A DNA stretch of 64,000 nucleotides from Enterobacter cloacae (lineage in GTDB: Bacteria; Pseudomonadota; Gammaproteobacteria; Enterobacterales; Enterobacteriaceae): the NCBI GenBank assembly GCA_014169315.1, contig AP022133.1:496001-560000 (forward strand), read 5' to 3'. The notes beneath the pieces are model-generated. The model worked only from the letters and a program-made list of their open reading frames with translations. It searched no databases and was not told where the DNA came from. A program made the position numbers and the translations under genes. Of this stretch, positions 33,646-42,939 are shown one piece after another. Every line of letters begins with the position of its first letter. Position 1 is the stretch's first letter.

Positions 33646-34992
33646 TCAGTGGATCTTCTGCGCGGCGATGTCCGGTTCATGCTCCAGGCTTTCCCGCTGC
33701 GTCATCGGGATCCGGGTCAGCACCAGCGCGCCAACCACCAGCAGCCCGGCCACAAACCACAGACCAGAGCTGAAGCTGCCGGTCGTATCGCGCAAAATGC
33801 CTATCAACAGGGGGCTGACTGCAGATCCTACGTTACCGATGGCGTTGATCACCGCCAGCGCGACCGCCCGGGACTGCAGGCTAATAACCTGATCCGGCGT
33901 CGTCCAGAATATCGCCATAGCGGTAAATGATCCGGTTGAGGCCATGATGATGCCAAGCAGCTGGATCAGACTGTGGTCTGTCGCCGACGCCAGCATCCAT
34001 CCCGCCGCCGCGAACAGATACGGCAGGATGGTGTGCTTTTTTCGCTCTTTTAGCCTGTCGGAGCGGCGGCTCCACCAGATCATCCCGAGGATGGTGCAAA
34101 ACTGTGGGATCGCCGCCAGCAGGCCGATCACGATGTTGCTGCTGTGGCTGTTAAAGCTTTGCAGGATCTGTGGCGTCCAGATGTTGATAGCACTCAGCGT
34201 GTTGGTCAGGCAGAAATAGGCCAGAGTGTAGAGCAGCACTGCCGGGGTCAGCACTTCGCGCAGCGTCGATCGTGGTGTGACGGAGCGGGCAATGGCGACT
34301 TCCTGCTCGCGGGCGATCATCGTTTTCAGCACCCGTTTTTCGTCATCATCCAGCCAGCTGGCCTGATCCGGCGTGTCGTTAAGGAAGAACCAGGTCACCA
34401 CGCCGAGCACCACGGAGGGCAGCCCTTCCAGCAGAAACAGCCACTGCCAGCCTTTCAAATTCCATAGCCCGTCCAGCGCCAGAATATAGCCAGAGAGGAT
34501 CGAGCCGAGCATCATGGTCACCGGCATGGCAATCATAAACAGCGCGTTGGCACGGGCGCGGTGATAGGCCGGGAACCACCAGGTGAGATAGACCAAAATC
34601 CCCGGCAGGAAGCCCGCCTCCGCAATACCCACCAGCATGCGTAAAACGTAGAGCGTCTGCGGGCTGGTGGCGAACATGGTGCAGGTGGAGGCAATGCCCC
34701 ACACCACCATGATCCCGGCGATCCAGCGGCGCGCACCGATTTTCGCCAGCATGATGTTACTGGGGATACCGCACAGCACGTAGGTGACGTAAAACAGCGT
34801 TGCCGCCAGGCCAAACATGGTGGAGGTGAGGCCCAGATCTTTGCCCATCGTCAGCCCGGCAAAGCCGATGTTGATGCGGTCGAGAAACGAGAAGACAAAC
34901 AGGATAAAGAGAAACACGATCAAACGACGGAACAGCTTGTTTATAACGCGATGTTCAACAGCTTTATTATCTTGCAGGGTAGAGGTCGTCAT
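33646..34992 (-). CDS. hpaX: 4-HPA permease HpaX (MFS)
   Basis: A 448-residue major facilitator of the anion:cation symporter group with twelve predicted helices. The first loop motif is in SFLDRINIGFAGLTMGKDLGL near residue 40. It imports 4-hydroxyphenylacetate. It lies between hpaI and hpaA, nine bases from the latter, in the standard hpa order. Confidence 0.93.
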   Translation of the reverse strand: MTTSTLQDNKAVEHRVINKLFRRLIVFLFILFVFSFLDRINIGFAGLTMGKDLGLTSTMFGLAATLFYVTYVLCGIPSNIMLAKIGARRWIAGIMVVWGIASTCTMFATSPQTLYVLRMLVGIAEAGFLPGILVYLTWWFPAYHRARANALFMIAMPVTMMLGSILSGYILALDGLWNLKGWQWLFLLEGLPSVVLGVVTWFFLNDTPDQASWLDDDEKRVLKTMIAREQEVAIARSVTPRSTLREVLTPAVLLYTLAYFCLTNTLSAINIWTPQILQSFNSHSSNIVIGLLAAIPQFCTILGMIWWSRRSDRLKERKKHTILPYLFAAAGWMLASATDHSLIQLLGIIMASTGSFTAMAIFWTTPDQVISLQSRAVALAVINAIGNVGSAVSPLLIGILRDTTGSFSSGLWFVAGLLVVGALVLTRIPMTQRESLEHEPDIAAQKIH

Positions 34993-35013
34993 GGTGCGCT
35001 CCAGATCTTACAT

Positions 35014-35811
35014 TCAGTAGACGGATTTATTGTTATTAACTGACGTAACCGGGTTATCGATAAAACGTGCCGCCAGCGCTTCGGCGCTGCGGGCGAGCAG
35101 GGTGGTGTCCACGCCGACGGCGACAAACAGCGCGCCGAGTTCGAGATAGCGTTTTGCCAGCTGCTCATTGGCCATCAGGATGCCGGGCGCTTTGCCCGCG
35201 CTTAGGATCTGCGCGATCGCCTGCCCGATGGCGGCCTGTACTTCCGGGTGCTGCGGATTACCGGCAAAGCCCATGTCGGCACTGAGATCCGCCGGGCCGA
35301 TAAACACGCCGTCCACGCCTTCTACATCCAGGATCTGCGGCAGGTTTTTCAGCGCCTCGCGGGTTTCAATTTGTACCAGCACGCACATGGCGTCGTTGGC
35401 CTGTTGCAGGTAATCGGGAATGCGGTTCCAGCGTGATGCACGCGCCAGAGCACTGCCCACACCGCGAATGCCCGCAGGCGGATAACGGGTGGAACGTACG
35501 GCCAGGCGCGCTTCGTCAGCGTTTTGCACCATCGGCACCAGCAGGGTTTGCGCGCCCACGTCCAGCAGTTGCTTGATCTGTACCGGGTCGTTCCACGACG
35601 GGCGCACCACCGGCTGGCTGGCATACGGCGCAATCGCCTGAAGCTGGGTTAACACGGTTTGCACGCTGTTGGGGGCATGCTCCCCGTCGATCAGCAGCCA
35701 GTGGAAGCCTGCACCCGCCAGCAGTTCAGCGCTGTAGCTGCTGGTCAGTCCCAGCCATAAACCGATTTGCGGTGTTCCGGCTTTCAGCGCCGCTTTGAAT
35801 GCGTTTTGCAT
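35014..35811 (-). CDS. hpaI: 4-hydroxy-2-oxoheptanedioate aldolase HpaI
   Basis: A 265-residue class II HpcH/HpaI-type aldolase that splits 4-hydroxy-2-oxoheptane-1,7-dioate into pyruvate and succinate semialdehyde. Visible are the catalytic region [17 protein letters not shown] near residue 70, the metal-binding Glu in QIETREAL near residue 149 and the Asp in [10 protein letters not shown] near residue 175. It follows hpaH after nine bases. Confidence 0.95.
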   Translation of the reverse strand: MQNAFKAALKAGTPQIGLWLGLTSSYSAELLAGAGFHWLLIDGEHAPNSVQTVLTQLQAIAPYASQPVVRPSWNDPVQIKQLLDVGAQTLLVPMVQNADEARLAVRSTRYPPAGIRGVGSALARASRWNRIPDYLQQANDAMCVLVQIETREALKNLPQILDVEGVDGVFIGPADLSADMGFAGNPQHPEVQAAIGQAIAQILSAGKAPGILMANEQLAKRYLELGALFVAVGVDTTLLARSAEALAARFIDNPVTSVNNNKSVY

Positions 35812-35820
35812 GGTTGTCTC

Positions 35821-36624
35821 CTAGACAAAGCGGCAACTGATGGAACCCATGTCGCCGTAGTCCACGTGGAAGGTATCGCCCTTACTGGCGGTGACCGGAC
35901 GGGTAAACGACCCTCCGAGGATGACCTGCCCTGGCTCAAGCTGTACGTCGTACGGTGCGAGTTTGTTGGCCAGCCATGCCACACCGTTCGCCGGGTGGTT
36001 GAGTACGCCAGCGGCGACACCGGTCTCTTCGATCACGCCGTTGCGATAGAGCAGGGCGGAGATCCAGCGCAGATCCAGCGCGTCGGGCTTAATCGGGCGG
36101 CCGCCGAGGATCACGCCTGCGTTGGCGGCGTTATCGGAGATGGTGTCGAACACCTTGCGCGGGCGCTGGGTGTCCGGGTCGATGTTGTGACAGCGGGCGT
36201 CGATCAGCTCCAGAGCCGGGATCACGTAGTCGGTGGCGTTGTAAACGTCGAAGATCGTGCAGTTCGGGCCGCGCAGCGGTTTTGCCAGCACGAAGGCCAG
36301 CTCCACTTCGATGCGCGGGACGATAAAGCGATCGACGGGAATGTCACAGCCGTCGTGGAAGAACATGTCGTCCAGCAGTGCGCCGTAGTCCGGTTCGCTA
36401 ATCTGCGAGCTGGCCTGCATCGCTTTGGAGGTGAGGCCGATCTTGTGGCCTTTCAGCACCCGGCCTTCGGCGATCTTCAGGCTCACCCATTCGCGCTGTA
36501 CGGCGTAGGCGTCGTCGATGGTGATCGTCGGGTAGTCGAGTGAGATCTGGCGGATCTGCTCCCGGGACTGTTCAGCCTGATGCAGACGATGAGCGATCAG
36601 GGTATGGGTATGTTTATCGAGCAT
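35821..36624 (-). CDS. hpaH: 2-oxo-hept-4-ene-1,7-dioate hydratase HpaH
   Basis: A 267-residue FAH-superfamily hydratase, Mg2+-dependent, that adds water to 2-oxo-hept-4-ene-1,7-dioate to give the HpaI substrate. Family motifs include [31 protein letters not shown] near residue 40 and [15 protein letters not shown] near residue 107. A palindromic repeat separates it from hpaF upstream. Confidence 0.94.
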   Translation of the reverse strand: MLDKHTHTLIAHRLHQAEQSREQIRQISLDYPTITIDDAYAVQREWVSLKIAEGRVLKGHKIGLTSKAMQASSQISEPDYGALLDDMFFHDGCDIPVDRFIVPRIEVELAFVLAKPLRGPNCTIFDVYNATDYVIPALELIDARCHNIDPDTQRPRKVFDTISDNAANAGVILGGRPIKPDALDLRWISALLYRNGVIEETGVAAGVLNHPANGVAWLANKLAPYDVQLEPGQVILGGSFTRPVTASKGDTFHVDYGDMGSISCRFV

Positions 36625-36648
36625 GGCGATATCCTGTTGTAAGGTTTT

Positions 36649-36737
36649 CTCCCTCTCCCCGTGGGAGAGGGCCGGGGTGAGGGCATCAGGCCGCAGCGAT
36701 TTCCCCTCACCCTAACCCTCTCCCAAAGGGAGAGGGG
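36649..36737. repeat. Palindromic repeat pair inside the hpa operon (hpaF-hpaH)
   Basis: CTCCCTCTCCCC...GGTGAGGG and, inverted, CCCCTCACCC...GGGAGAGGGG fill most of the 119-base gap between hpaF and hpaH. The other meta-pathway genes are one to about 20 bases apart or overlap. The units match those at 32666-32743. They may partly terminate or stabilise the operon mRNA. Confidence 0.85.
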
Positions 36738-36743
36738 ACGGTA

Positions 36744-37124
36744 TTACTTAAACAAGGCGTGCACGTTGTTTTGTTTGTAATTGAGCGTCGGGTGCAGCTC
36801 GTCGAGCTCAAACGACAGCGCCAGATAACGGTTTGCCATCAGTTCCGCGAAGTGCGTTTTGATCAGCGCAAACAGCATCTCCCCCACGGCTTCCCGGCTC
36901 TCCAGGCTGCGCCCCGTGCCGATTTTCAGCGTCATATGCACAAACGCGTAATCGTGCTTACCGTCGGCCATCTGCCAGGTATCCAGCCAGTGCGCGCGGC
37001 TGCGGATACCGCCGAGCGGGAAGATGCCCGTGGCGGCAAGTGCGTCGTTCACTTTGGCAAACAGCCCCGGCAGGTCAGCCTGTTCGCGGATGTTGTCAGT
37101 ACATTCAGCAATAAAGTGCGGCAT
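36744..37124 (-). CDS. hpaF: 5-carboxymethyl-2-hydroxymuconate isomerase HpaF
   Basis: A 126-residue tautomerase-superfamily isomerase (PHFIAECTDNIREQ at the N-terminus, with the catalytic Pro2 after Met removal). It converts 5-carboxymethyl-2-hydroxymuconate to the keto form used by the HpaG decarboxylase. It follows hpaD by nine bases. Confidence 0.94.
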   Translation of the reverse strand: MPHFIAECTDNIREQADLPGLFAKVNDALAATGIFPLGGIRSRAHWLDTWQMADGKHDYAFVHMTLKIGTGRSLESREAVGEMLFALIKTHFAELMANRYLALSFELDELHPTLNYKQNNVHALFK

Positions 37125-37133
37125 AGGGGTTCC

Positions 37134-37985
37134 TTACGCGGGCAGCGGGAAAACGGCGTTGACCTGACCGGTACCGGAGCTGGCAAACAGCTCGGTGAGA
37201 AACTCCACCTTGCCGTCGTATTTATCCCAGCCGAGCATCCCCAGCAGCATCACTGTGTCGTGCATGTTGCCCTCGCCGTAGCAGTAGTCGGCGTACTCCG
37301 GCAGCATGCTGCAAAATTCTTTGAATTGGCCTTCGCGCCACAGCTTCACCACGCGCTCGTCCATCTGACGGTCGAACTCGCGGGTGTAGCTGTTCATCCC
37401 TTCTTCCGCGCGCTGGTCGTCGATAAAACGGTGCGACAGCGAACCGCTGGCGAGCACCGCCACGGTGCCGTCGTATTTTTCGATGGCGCTGACGATGGCC
37501 TCACCCAGCCTGCGGCTGTCGGCGAAGTCATGCACGGTGCAGAACGCCGAGATGGAGATCACTTTGAAGTGCTTGTCGCTGTTCATGTAGCGCATCGGTA
37601 CCAGGGTGCCGTACTCCAGCTTCAGGCTCGGGATGTTGTGCGCTTTGGCGCGCACGCCGAGCTTCACCGCTTCGTCAGCAATCAGCTGACCCAGCGCCGG
37701 ATTGCCGTCGTAGTCGTAGGTCATGTCGCGGATAAAGTGCGGCAGCTCGTTGCTGGTGTAGACACCTGCGAAATGATCCGCACAGTTGATGTGGTAGGCG
37801 CTGTTCACCAGCCAGTGGGTATCGAACACGATAATGGTATCGACGCCCAGCTCGCGGCAGCGCTGGCTGATCTCTTTGTGGCCGTCGATGGCCGACTGAC
37901 GGCAACCGTGGTTTTTCCCCGGCAGCTCAGAAAGATACATCGACGGAACATGGGTAATTTTTGCCGCTAACGCTAACTTGCCCAT
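37134..37985 (-). CDS. hpaD: 3,4-dihydroxyphenylacetate 2,3-dioxygenase HpaD
   Basis: A 283-residue class III (LigB-type) extradiol dioxygenase with Fe(II), which opens the ring of homoprotocatechuate. Candidate metal ligands are the His in ITHVPSMY near residue 13 and in VFDTHWLVNSAYH near residue 55. It starts one base after hpaE ends. Confidence 0.94.
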   Translation of the reverse strand: MGKLALAAKITHVPSMYLSELPGKNHGCRQSAIDGHKEISQRCRELGVDTIIVFDTHWLVNSAYHINCADHFAGVYTSNELPHFIRDMTYDYDGNPALGQLIADEAVKLGVRAKAHNIPSLKLEYGTLVPMRYMNSDKHFKVISISAFCTVHDFADSRRLGEAIVSAIEKYDGTVAVLASGSLSHRFIDDQRAEEGMNSYTREFDRQMDERVVKLWREGQFKEFCSMLPEYADYCYGEGNMHDTVMLLGMLGWDKYDGKVEFLTELFASSGTGQVNAVFPLPA

Positions 37986-37986
37986 A

Positions 37987-39453
37987 TCAGACTCCCCATT
38001 TTGGAATGGGATGGTCGCCCATCGAGATGCAGACGTTTTTCATCTCTGCGAACACGTCGAAGCTGTATTCACCGCCTTCACGCCCGGTGCCGGAGGCCTT
38101 CACGCCGCCAAACGGCTGGCGCAGGTCACGCACGTTCTGGGTGTTGACGAATACCATGCCCGCTTCGATATTGCGCGCCAGGCGCAGCACTTTACTGATG
38201 TCCTGCGTCCAGATGTACGACGCCAGGCCGTATTCCACGTCGTTGGCCAGGCGCAGACCTTCCGCTTCGTCCTTAAACGGCAGCAGGCAGGCCACCGGCC
38301 CGAAGATCTCTTCCTGCGCCACGCGCATGCGGTTGTCGACATCTGCCAGCACGGTCGGGCGCAGGAAGTTGCCGCCTTTCAGGTGCGCAGGCAGAGCGGT
38401 GGGTTTGTCCGGGCCGCCTGCCAGCAGGGTGGCTCCCTCTTCAATACCGAGGCGAATATAGCCGGAGACTTTTTCCCAGTGTTGCTGGCTAATCAGTGCG
38501 CCAACCTGGGTGTCTGGATCGGTCGGGTCGCCCACGCGCAGACGGTTAGCGCGTTCGGCAAAGCGTTTGACGAACTCCGGGTAGATACTCTGCTGAATGA
38601 AGATGCGTGAACCGGCGGTGCAGCGCTCGCCGTTGATGGAGAAGATGGTGAACAGGGCGGCATCCAGTGCGCGCTCAATGTCGGCATCTTCAAAAATCAG
38701 CACCGGGGATTTTCCTCCCAGCTCCATCGAGTATTTTTTCAGGCCGGCGTTCTGCATGATACGGCGTCCGGTGGCGGTGCCACCGGTAAAGGAAACGGCA
38801 CGCACGTCGTGATGGCGTACCAGCGCGTCGCCCGCCGTTGCGCCATAGCCCTGCACCACGTTCAGCACGCCCGCCGGAATACCCGCTTCCAGCGCCAGCT
38901 CGCCCAGACGGTCAGCGGTCAGCGGCGAAAGTTCAGACATCTTCAGCACCGCGGTATTGCCCAGCGCCAGACACGGTGCGACTTTCCAGGTGGCGGTCAT
39001 AAACGGTACGTTCCACGGCGACACCAGCGCGCAGACGCCAACGGGCTGCACCAGGGTGTAGTTGAGCATTTTGTCGTCGACCGGGTAGGTTTTGCCGTTC
39101 ATCTGCTGGCACACTTCGGCGAAGAACTCGAAGTTATGCGAGGCGCGCGGGATCAGCACGTTTTTGGTCTGGTGGATCGGCAGGCCAGTATCGGCAGTTT
39201 CCATTGCGGCGATCTCAGGGACGTTTTGATCGATAAGATCCCCGAGACGACGCATCAGGCGTGCGCGCTCTTTCATCGGCAGATTGGCCCATTTCGGGAA
39301 TGCCTCTTTTGCCGCCGCAACCGCCTGATTAATTTCTGCTTCACCGCCGGCGGCCACTTCAGCCAGCACCTCGCCGGAGGCCGGGTTAGTGGTGTGGAAG
39401 TAGTCGCTTCCTGCTACGTTTTTGCCGTTGATCCAATGGTTAATCTTTTTCAT
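37987..39453 (-). CDS. hpaE: 5-carboxymethyl-2-hydroxymuconate semialdehyde dehydrogenase HpaE
   Basis: A 488-residue aldehyde dehydrogenase oxidising CHMS to CHM with NAD+. The catalytic Cys is in NGERCTAGSRIFIQ near residue 287 and the general base Glu in MELGGKSPVLIFED near residue 254. Its ATG overlaps the hpaG stop by four bases. Confidence 0.95.
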   Translation of the reverse strand: MKKINHWINGKNVAGSDYFHTTNPASGEVLAEVAAGGEAEINQAVAAAKEAFPKWANLPMKERARLMRRLGDLIDQNVPEIAAMETADTGLPIHQTKNVLIPRASHNFEFFAEVCQQMNGKTYPVDDKMLNYTLVQPVGVCALVSPWNVPFMTATWKVAPCLALGNTAVLKMSELSPLTADRLGELALEAGIPAGVLNVVQGYGATAGDALVRHHDVRAVSFTGGTATGRRIMQNAGLKKYSMELGGKSPVLIFEDADIERALDAALFTIFSINGERCTAGSRIFIQQSIYPEFVKRFAERANRLRVGDPTDPDTQVGALISQQHWEKVSGYIRLGIEEGATLLAGGPDKPTALPAHLKGGNFLRPTVLADVDNRMRVAQEEIFGPVACLLPFKDEAEGLRLANDVEYGLASYIWTQDISKVLRLARNIEAGMVFVNTQNVRDLRQPFGGVKASGTGREGGEYSFDVFAEMKNVCISMGDHPIPKWGV

Positions 39454-40727
39454 TTTGCCGTTTCCTCACTCACAATTCGGTTCACCAGGCGGCCAACGCC
39501 TTCCACTTCCACCACCACTTCGTCGCCAGGCACTACGTCGGAAAGGCCTTTTGGCGTGCCGGTGGCGATCATGTCGCCCGGTTGTAAGGTCATAAATTCG
39601 CTCAGGTACGCAATCAGGAACGGGATGCTGAAGATCAGATCCGCCGTGGTGCCTTCCTGGCGTAGCTCGCCGTTAACGAAGGTGCGCAGGGTTAAGTTGT
39701 GCGGGTCGGGGATAGCTTCTTTGGGCACCACGTTGGGGCTGATGGGGGTTAACCCGTCGCGGCTTTTCACCCGCAGGTTCGGGCGGTAGTAGTTTTCCAG
39801 GTAGTCGCGAATGGCGTAGTCGTTACACACCGTGTAGCCCGCCACATAGTCCATCGCCCCGGCTTCGCTGACCTTGCGTGCGGTTTTGCCGATCACCACC
39901 ACCAGCTCCGCTTCGTAGTGCATGTAGTCGACGTTGTCCGGGCGTACCGACGTCTGGTTGTCGCCGTTAAAGGTGTTCGGTGCTTTGATGAACACCAGCG
40001 GTTCAGTCGGCGGCTTAAAGTCCAGCTCGCTGGCGTGATCGGCGTAGTTCAGGCCCAGCGCAAACAGCGTGGCGTGAGGGTGTGGGCGTTGAACGGTGGC
40101 GACGTCGCACGCCTCAACCACCGGGTTTTCCAGGGGCGGGAAACCTTTTGCCAGGATACGCACGCGATCGCCGGGACGCAGCGCCACGCGCGAGTGCGGG
40201 GTGCCAATCAGAATGGCATCGCCGGGGTTGAGGGTGGCGAATTCGCTCAGGGCGCTCAGCAGTTCGGCCGCGTTACGCTGCAGATCTGCGGTGTTCCAGT
40301 GGTCGGCTTCGCGGCCATTGATCTCGGTGATGATGGTCAGGTTATCGACGTTATCAACGGCGACAAGCTCACCCAGAGGGCAGAATCCGTCACGGCATTT
40401 GGCTTTGATCGCCGGGCGGTAAAAGCTCTCTTCCGGCAGGCTCACCTCGTTGGCCAGCGCGTATCCGGCGATGTACTGCGCAGCGTCTTCCACGTGTACT
40501 TTGCTGGCCGTTTTGCCGACCACCAGAGCCACCGTTGCACCGCTTAACACCGTTTCCCCATGCGGAAACGGGATGGGTTCACCTGCGCGGATCACGGTGT
40601 TATGGGGTTTGATAAACCATACCGCCGTTTTAGGTGGGGTGTGATAAGGGGCTTTTTCAAACGCGTCGCCCCAGGCATCACGCTGGCTGCGATGGTTAAG
40701 CGCCACGGCAAAAACAGTACCTTTCAT
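39450..40727 (-). CDS. hpaG: Bifunctional HHDD isomerase/OPET decarboxylase HpaG
   Basis: A 425-residue protein built of two FAH-type halves (about residues 1-200 and 205-420), each with the motif A-x-N-Y/H-x-x-H region and an acidic metal site. It decarboxylates 5-oxo-pent-3-ene-1,2,5-tricarboxylate and isomerises the product. It is the first gene of the meta-cleavage operon; its promoter region (40728-40996) contains an 18-bp palindrome and is shared with hpaR. Confidence 0.94.
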   Translation of the reverse strand: MKGTVFAVALNHRSQRDAWGDAFEKAPYHTPPKTAVWFIKPHNTVIRAGEPIPFPHGETVLSGATVALVVGKTASKVHVEDAAQYIAGYALANEVSLPEESFYRPAIKAKCRDGFCPLGELVAVDNVDNLTIITEINGREADHWNTADLQRNAAELLSALSEFATLNPGDAILIGTPHSRVALRPGDRVRILAKGFPPLENPVVEACDVATVQRPHPHATLFALGLNYADHASELDFKPPTEPLVFIKAPNTFNGDNQTSVRPDNVDYMHYEAELVVVIGKTARKVSEAGAMDYVAGYTVCNDYAIRDYLENYYRPNLRVKSRDGLTPISPNVVPKEAIPDPHNLTLRTFVNGELRQEGTTADLIFSIPFLIAYLSEFMTLQPGDMIATGTPKGLSDVVPGDEVVVEVEGVGRLVNRIVSEETAK

Positions 40728-40763
40728 TGACTACTCCTCAGGCCGGGGATCCGGGCTGTGATT

Positions 40764-40781
40764 TCATTAATATATTAATGA
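40764..40781. promoter_or_regulatory. Candidate HpaR operator 1
   Basis: TCATTAATATATTAATGA is a perfect 18-bp palindrome 37 bases upstream of hpaG. HpaR is a MarR-family repressor that binds two palindromes in this region in E. coli W. Its half-site TCATTAA recurs at operator 2. Confidence 0.7.
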
Positions 40782-40972
40782 TCTGGTTTTATGCTTTTGC
40801 TGTTTGTTTCGCAATCAGAAGTGAAGAAATTGTGATATGAGTAACAATAAATTTACATATCAATTTTAAATTCTATATAAATCATTCTGTTAATAAAATT
40901 GACTGGTTTCTGTTAGACTTTTTGATGTAAAACGTGTTGTTTATAAAAACATCTTTTTTAAATTGTTTACTT

Positions 40973-41013
40973 GTTAATGATTGGCGGGGAGAGGCTATGC
41001 ATGACTCATTAAC
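40973..41013. promoter_or_regulatory. Candidate HpaR operator 2
   Basis: GTTAATGA (40973-40980) and TCATTAAC (41006-41013) form a perfect inverted repeat around the ribosome binding site and ATG of hpaR. The half-sites match those of the palindrome upstream of hpaG, which suggests autorepression. Confidence 0.55.
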
Positions 41014-41440
41014 CATCGCGCTGTTGCAGGCGCGGGAAGCGGCGATGGCTTACTTTCGCCCGATTGTGAAGCGGCATAATCTGACCGAACAGCAGTGGCG
41101 GATTGTGCGCGTGCTGGCAGAAAGCCCGTCGATGGATTTTCACGACCTGGCGTTTCGGACCTGCATTTTGCGTCCGAGCCTGACGGGCATTCTCACGCGC
41201 ATGGAGCGCGACGGTCTGGTGCTGCGCTTAAAGCCGGTGAATGACCAGCGCAAGCTGTACGTGTCGCTGACCAAAGAGGGGAATGTGCTGTACGAGCACG
41301 CACAGGCGCAGGTGGAAGAGGCGTATCAGCACATTGAAGCGGAATATACGCCGGAGAAGATGAAGCAGCTGACGGCACTGCTGGAAGAGTTTATCGCGCT
41401 CGGCAATCGCCATATTGCAGAGCGCGGGGAAGAGGAATAA
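40997..41440 (+). CDS. hpaR: MarR-family repressor HpaR
   Basis: A 147-residue MarR protein that represses the hpaG operon until 4-HPA or a related compound binds. The winged helix is DFHDLAFRTCILRPSLTGILTRMERDGLV near residue 45. The ATG at 40997 has GGGGAGAGG upstream; the longer frame from 40934 is unsupported. It is divergent from hpaG and ends one base before a convergent dehydrogenase gene. Confidence 0.94.
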   Translation: MHDSLTIALLQAREAAMAYFRPIVKRHNLTEQQWRIVRVLAESPSMDFHDLAFRTCILRPSLTGILTRMERDGLVLRLKPVNDQRKLYVSLTKEGNVLYEHAQAQVEEAYQHIEAEYTPEKMKQLTALLEEFIALGNRHIAERGEEE

Positions 41441-41441
41441 C

Positions 41442-42698
41442 TCAGCCCTCCGGCTTCGCCAGGTGGATCAACGTGTCGATACGCGCGGGGGAAAGGGGCT
41501 CGCGCGGTTGTGGCAGCGGCCAGCCGTACAGCCAGCGGGCGCTGGTGGCGCAGGTTTTTCCCTGGCAGGCACCCATCCCACAGCGTGATGCGAGCTTCGC
41601 CGCCTGCCAGCTTTCGGCATTTTGCACATCGCCGCAGCGCACGTCCTCGCAGCGGCAGAGCAGCGTATCCGCAGTGACAACCTCTTTTAGCGCGTCCGGT
41701 AAGGCAAAGGTGGTATGTAGCGCCCGGGAAAAACGTTGCCAGCGGGCACGGTCGGCGATGGCTTTTGCTGCCTTTTCGGGATTATTCGCCGCGATATAAC
41801 CCGCTATTTCCCCTTCCGCCAGCGCCAGCTCGCTGCCGCCAAAGCCGGTGCATTCCCCTGCGGCGTAGATATCCGGCACGCTGGTGCGTTGCCCTGCATC
41901 AACCCAAATTGCCTGATTTTCCGTTTTGCAGCCAAAAATCAATCCGGGTTCAAGGTTCGGCACCAGTCCGTAACCGATAGCCAGCCTGTCGCAGGCGATC
42001 TCCCGGGTGTTTCCCTGATGACGTACGGAGACGGAGTGCAGATGTGAGACACCCTGCGCACGGATAACCTGGCTTGCCGGGTGATAGTGGGCGGGGAAAA
42101 GCTCGCCGAGCTGGAGCAGTTTTTCAGGCCAGCGCCAAAGCCCCGCCGCGAAGCGGGCCAGCGCGCTCACCGGAGCCTGTTCGATGATGGCAACGATATT
42201 TCCGCCCGCGCGTTTCACCGTGCTGGCGACCGCCAGTAGCAGCGGGCCGCTTCCGGCAATGATCACCCGTTCGCCGTTGAGCGACAGGCCATGTTTAATC
42301 TGTGCCTGTAGCCCTCCGGCTCCCGTCACGCCGGGTAACGTCCAGCCGGGAAACGGCAGCGAAAGCTCGCGCGCACCGCAGCATAAAATTAACCGCTGCC
42401 AGCGGATCTCTCCGCAGCCATCTGCGGTTTCAAAAACAATGGAATGCGCGTGAGGACGGGCAATCAGCCGCGCGCCGTTCAGCAGCGTAATGCGCGGCTG
42501 TTCTGCCACTGCCAGGCGAAGGCGACGGGCCCGTCGGGGCAGCGAGACCTGCGGGCCATCGCGCCAGATTTGCCCGCCAGGACGCGGGTTGTCGTCAAGA
42601 ACCATGACCGATTTTCCGCAGCGTGCGGCGGCCAGCGCCGCCGATAGCCCGGCTGGCCCTGCGCCGAGGATCAGAATTTCGCAGTCAAACATTCGCAT
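41442..42698 (-). CDS. D-hydroxyproline dehydrogenase alpha subunit (HcnB-like)
   Basis: A 418-residue FAD/NAD-type oxidoreductase. The FAD-binding motif ILGAGPAGLSAALAAA is at the N-terminus, a second dinucleotide motif VIIAGSGPLLLAVAS lies near residue 145, and a C-terminal BFD-like [2Fe-2S] cluster site has CRCEDVRCGDV and CGMGACQGKTC. With the next two genes it forms the alpha-beta-gamma complex that oxidises cis-4-hydroxy-D-proline to pyrroline-4-hydroxy-2-carboxylate. ATG 42698 has AAAGGAG upstream. Confidence 0.85.
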   Translation of the reverse strand: MRMFDCEILILGAGPAGLSAALAAARCGKSVMVLDDNPRPGGQIWRDGPQVSLPRRARRLRLAVAEQPRITLLNGARLIARPHAHSIVFETADGCGEIRWQRLILCCGARELSLPFPGWTLPGVTGAGGLQAQIKHGLSLNGERVIIAGSGPLLLAVASTVKRAGGNIVAIIEQAPVSALARFAAGLWRWPEKLLQLGELFPAHYHPASQVIRAQGVSHLHSVSVRHQGNTREIACDRLAIGYGLVPNLEPGLIFGCKTENQAIWVDAGQRTSVPDIYAAGECTGFGGSELALAEGEIAGYIAANNPEKAAKAIADRARWQRFSRALHTTFALPDALKEVVTADTLLCRCEDVRCGDVQNAESWQAAKLASRCGMGACQGKTCATSARWLYGWPLPQPREPLSPARIDTLIHLAKPEG

Positions 42699-42939
42699 AC
42701 TGGCTCCTTTCAATCACCATATCGGGCTGGCATTCCGTCTGGCAGGCCAGCACCCGGCATCCGTTTACCGTGACGCGACACTCCTGGCATATTCCCATTC
42801 CGCAGAAGGGCGCTCGCCGTTCGCCGCTGACCGAGTGGCGTGTGACACCGTTGCCCATCAGCGCCAGTGCTGCCGCGATGCTGATACCAACGGGAACCTC
42901 GCAGGGCTGGCCGTCGATAATCATGTTCAGGATCGTCAT
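42685..42939 (-). CDS. D-hydroxyproline dehydrogenase gamma subunit, 2Fe-2S (HcnA-like)
   Basis: An 84-residue (2Fe-2S) ferredoxin-like subunit; cluster cysteines are in PFCGMGICQECRVTVNG and RVLACQTEC (residues 46-70). It overlaps the alpha-subunit gene by 14 bases and the beta-subunit gene by four, which indicates a tight complex. It transfers electrons within the dehydrogenase. Confidence 0.88.
   Translation of the reverse strand: MTILNMIIDGQPCEVPVGISIAAALALMGNGVTRHSVSGERRAPFCGMGICQECRVTVNGCRVLACQTECQPDMVIERSQYANV

Noticed and set aside
36759..37970. 403-codon plus-strand ORF opposite hpaF and hpaD
   Set aside because: It spans two well-identified hpa genes in antisense and has no recognisable domain.
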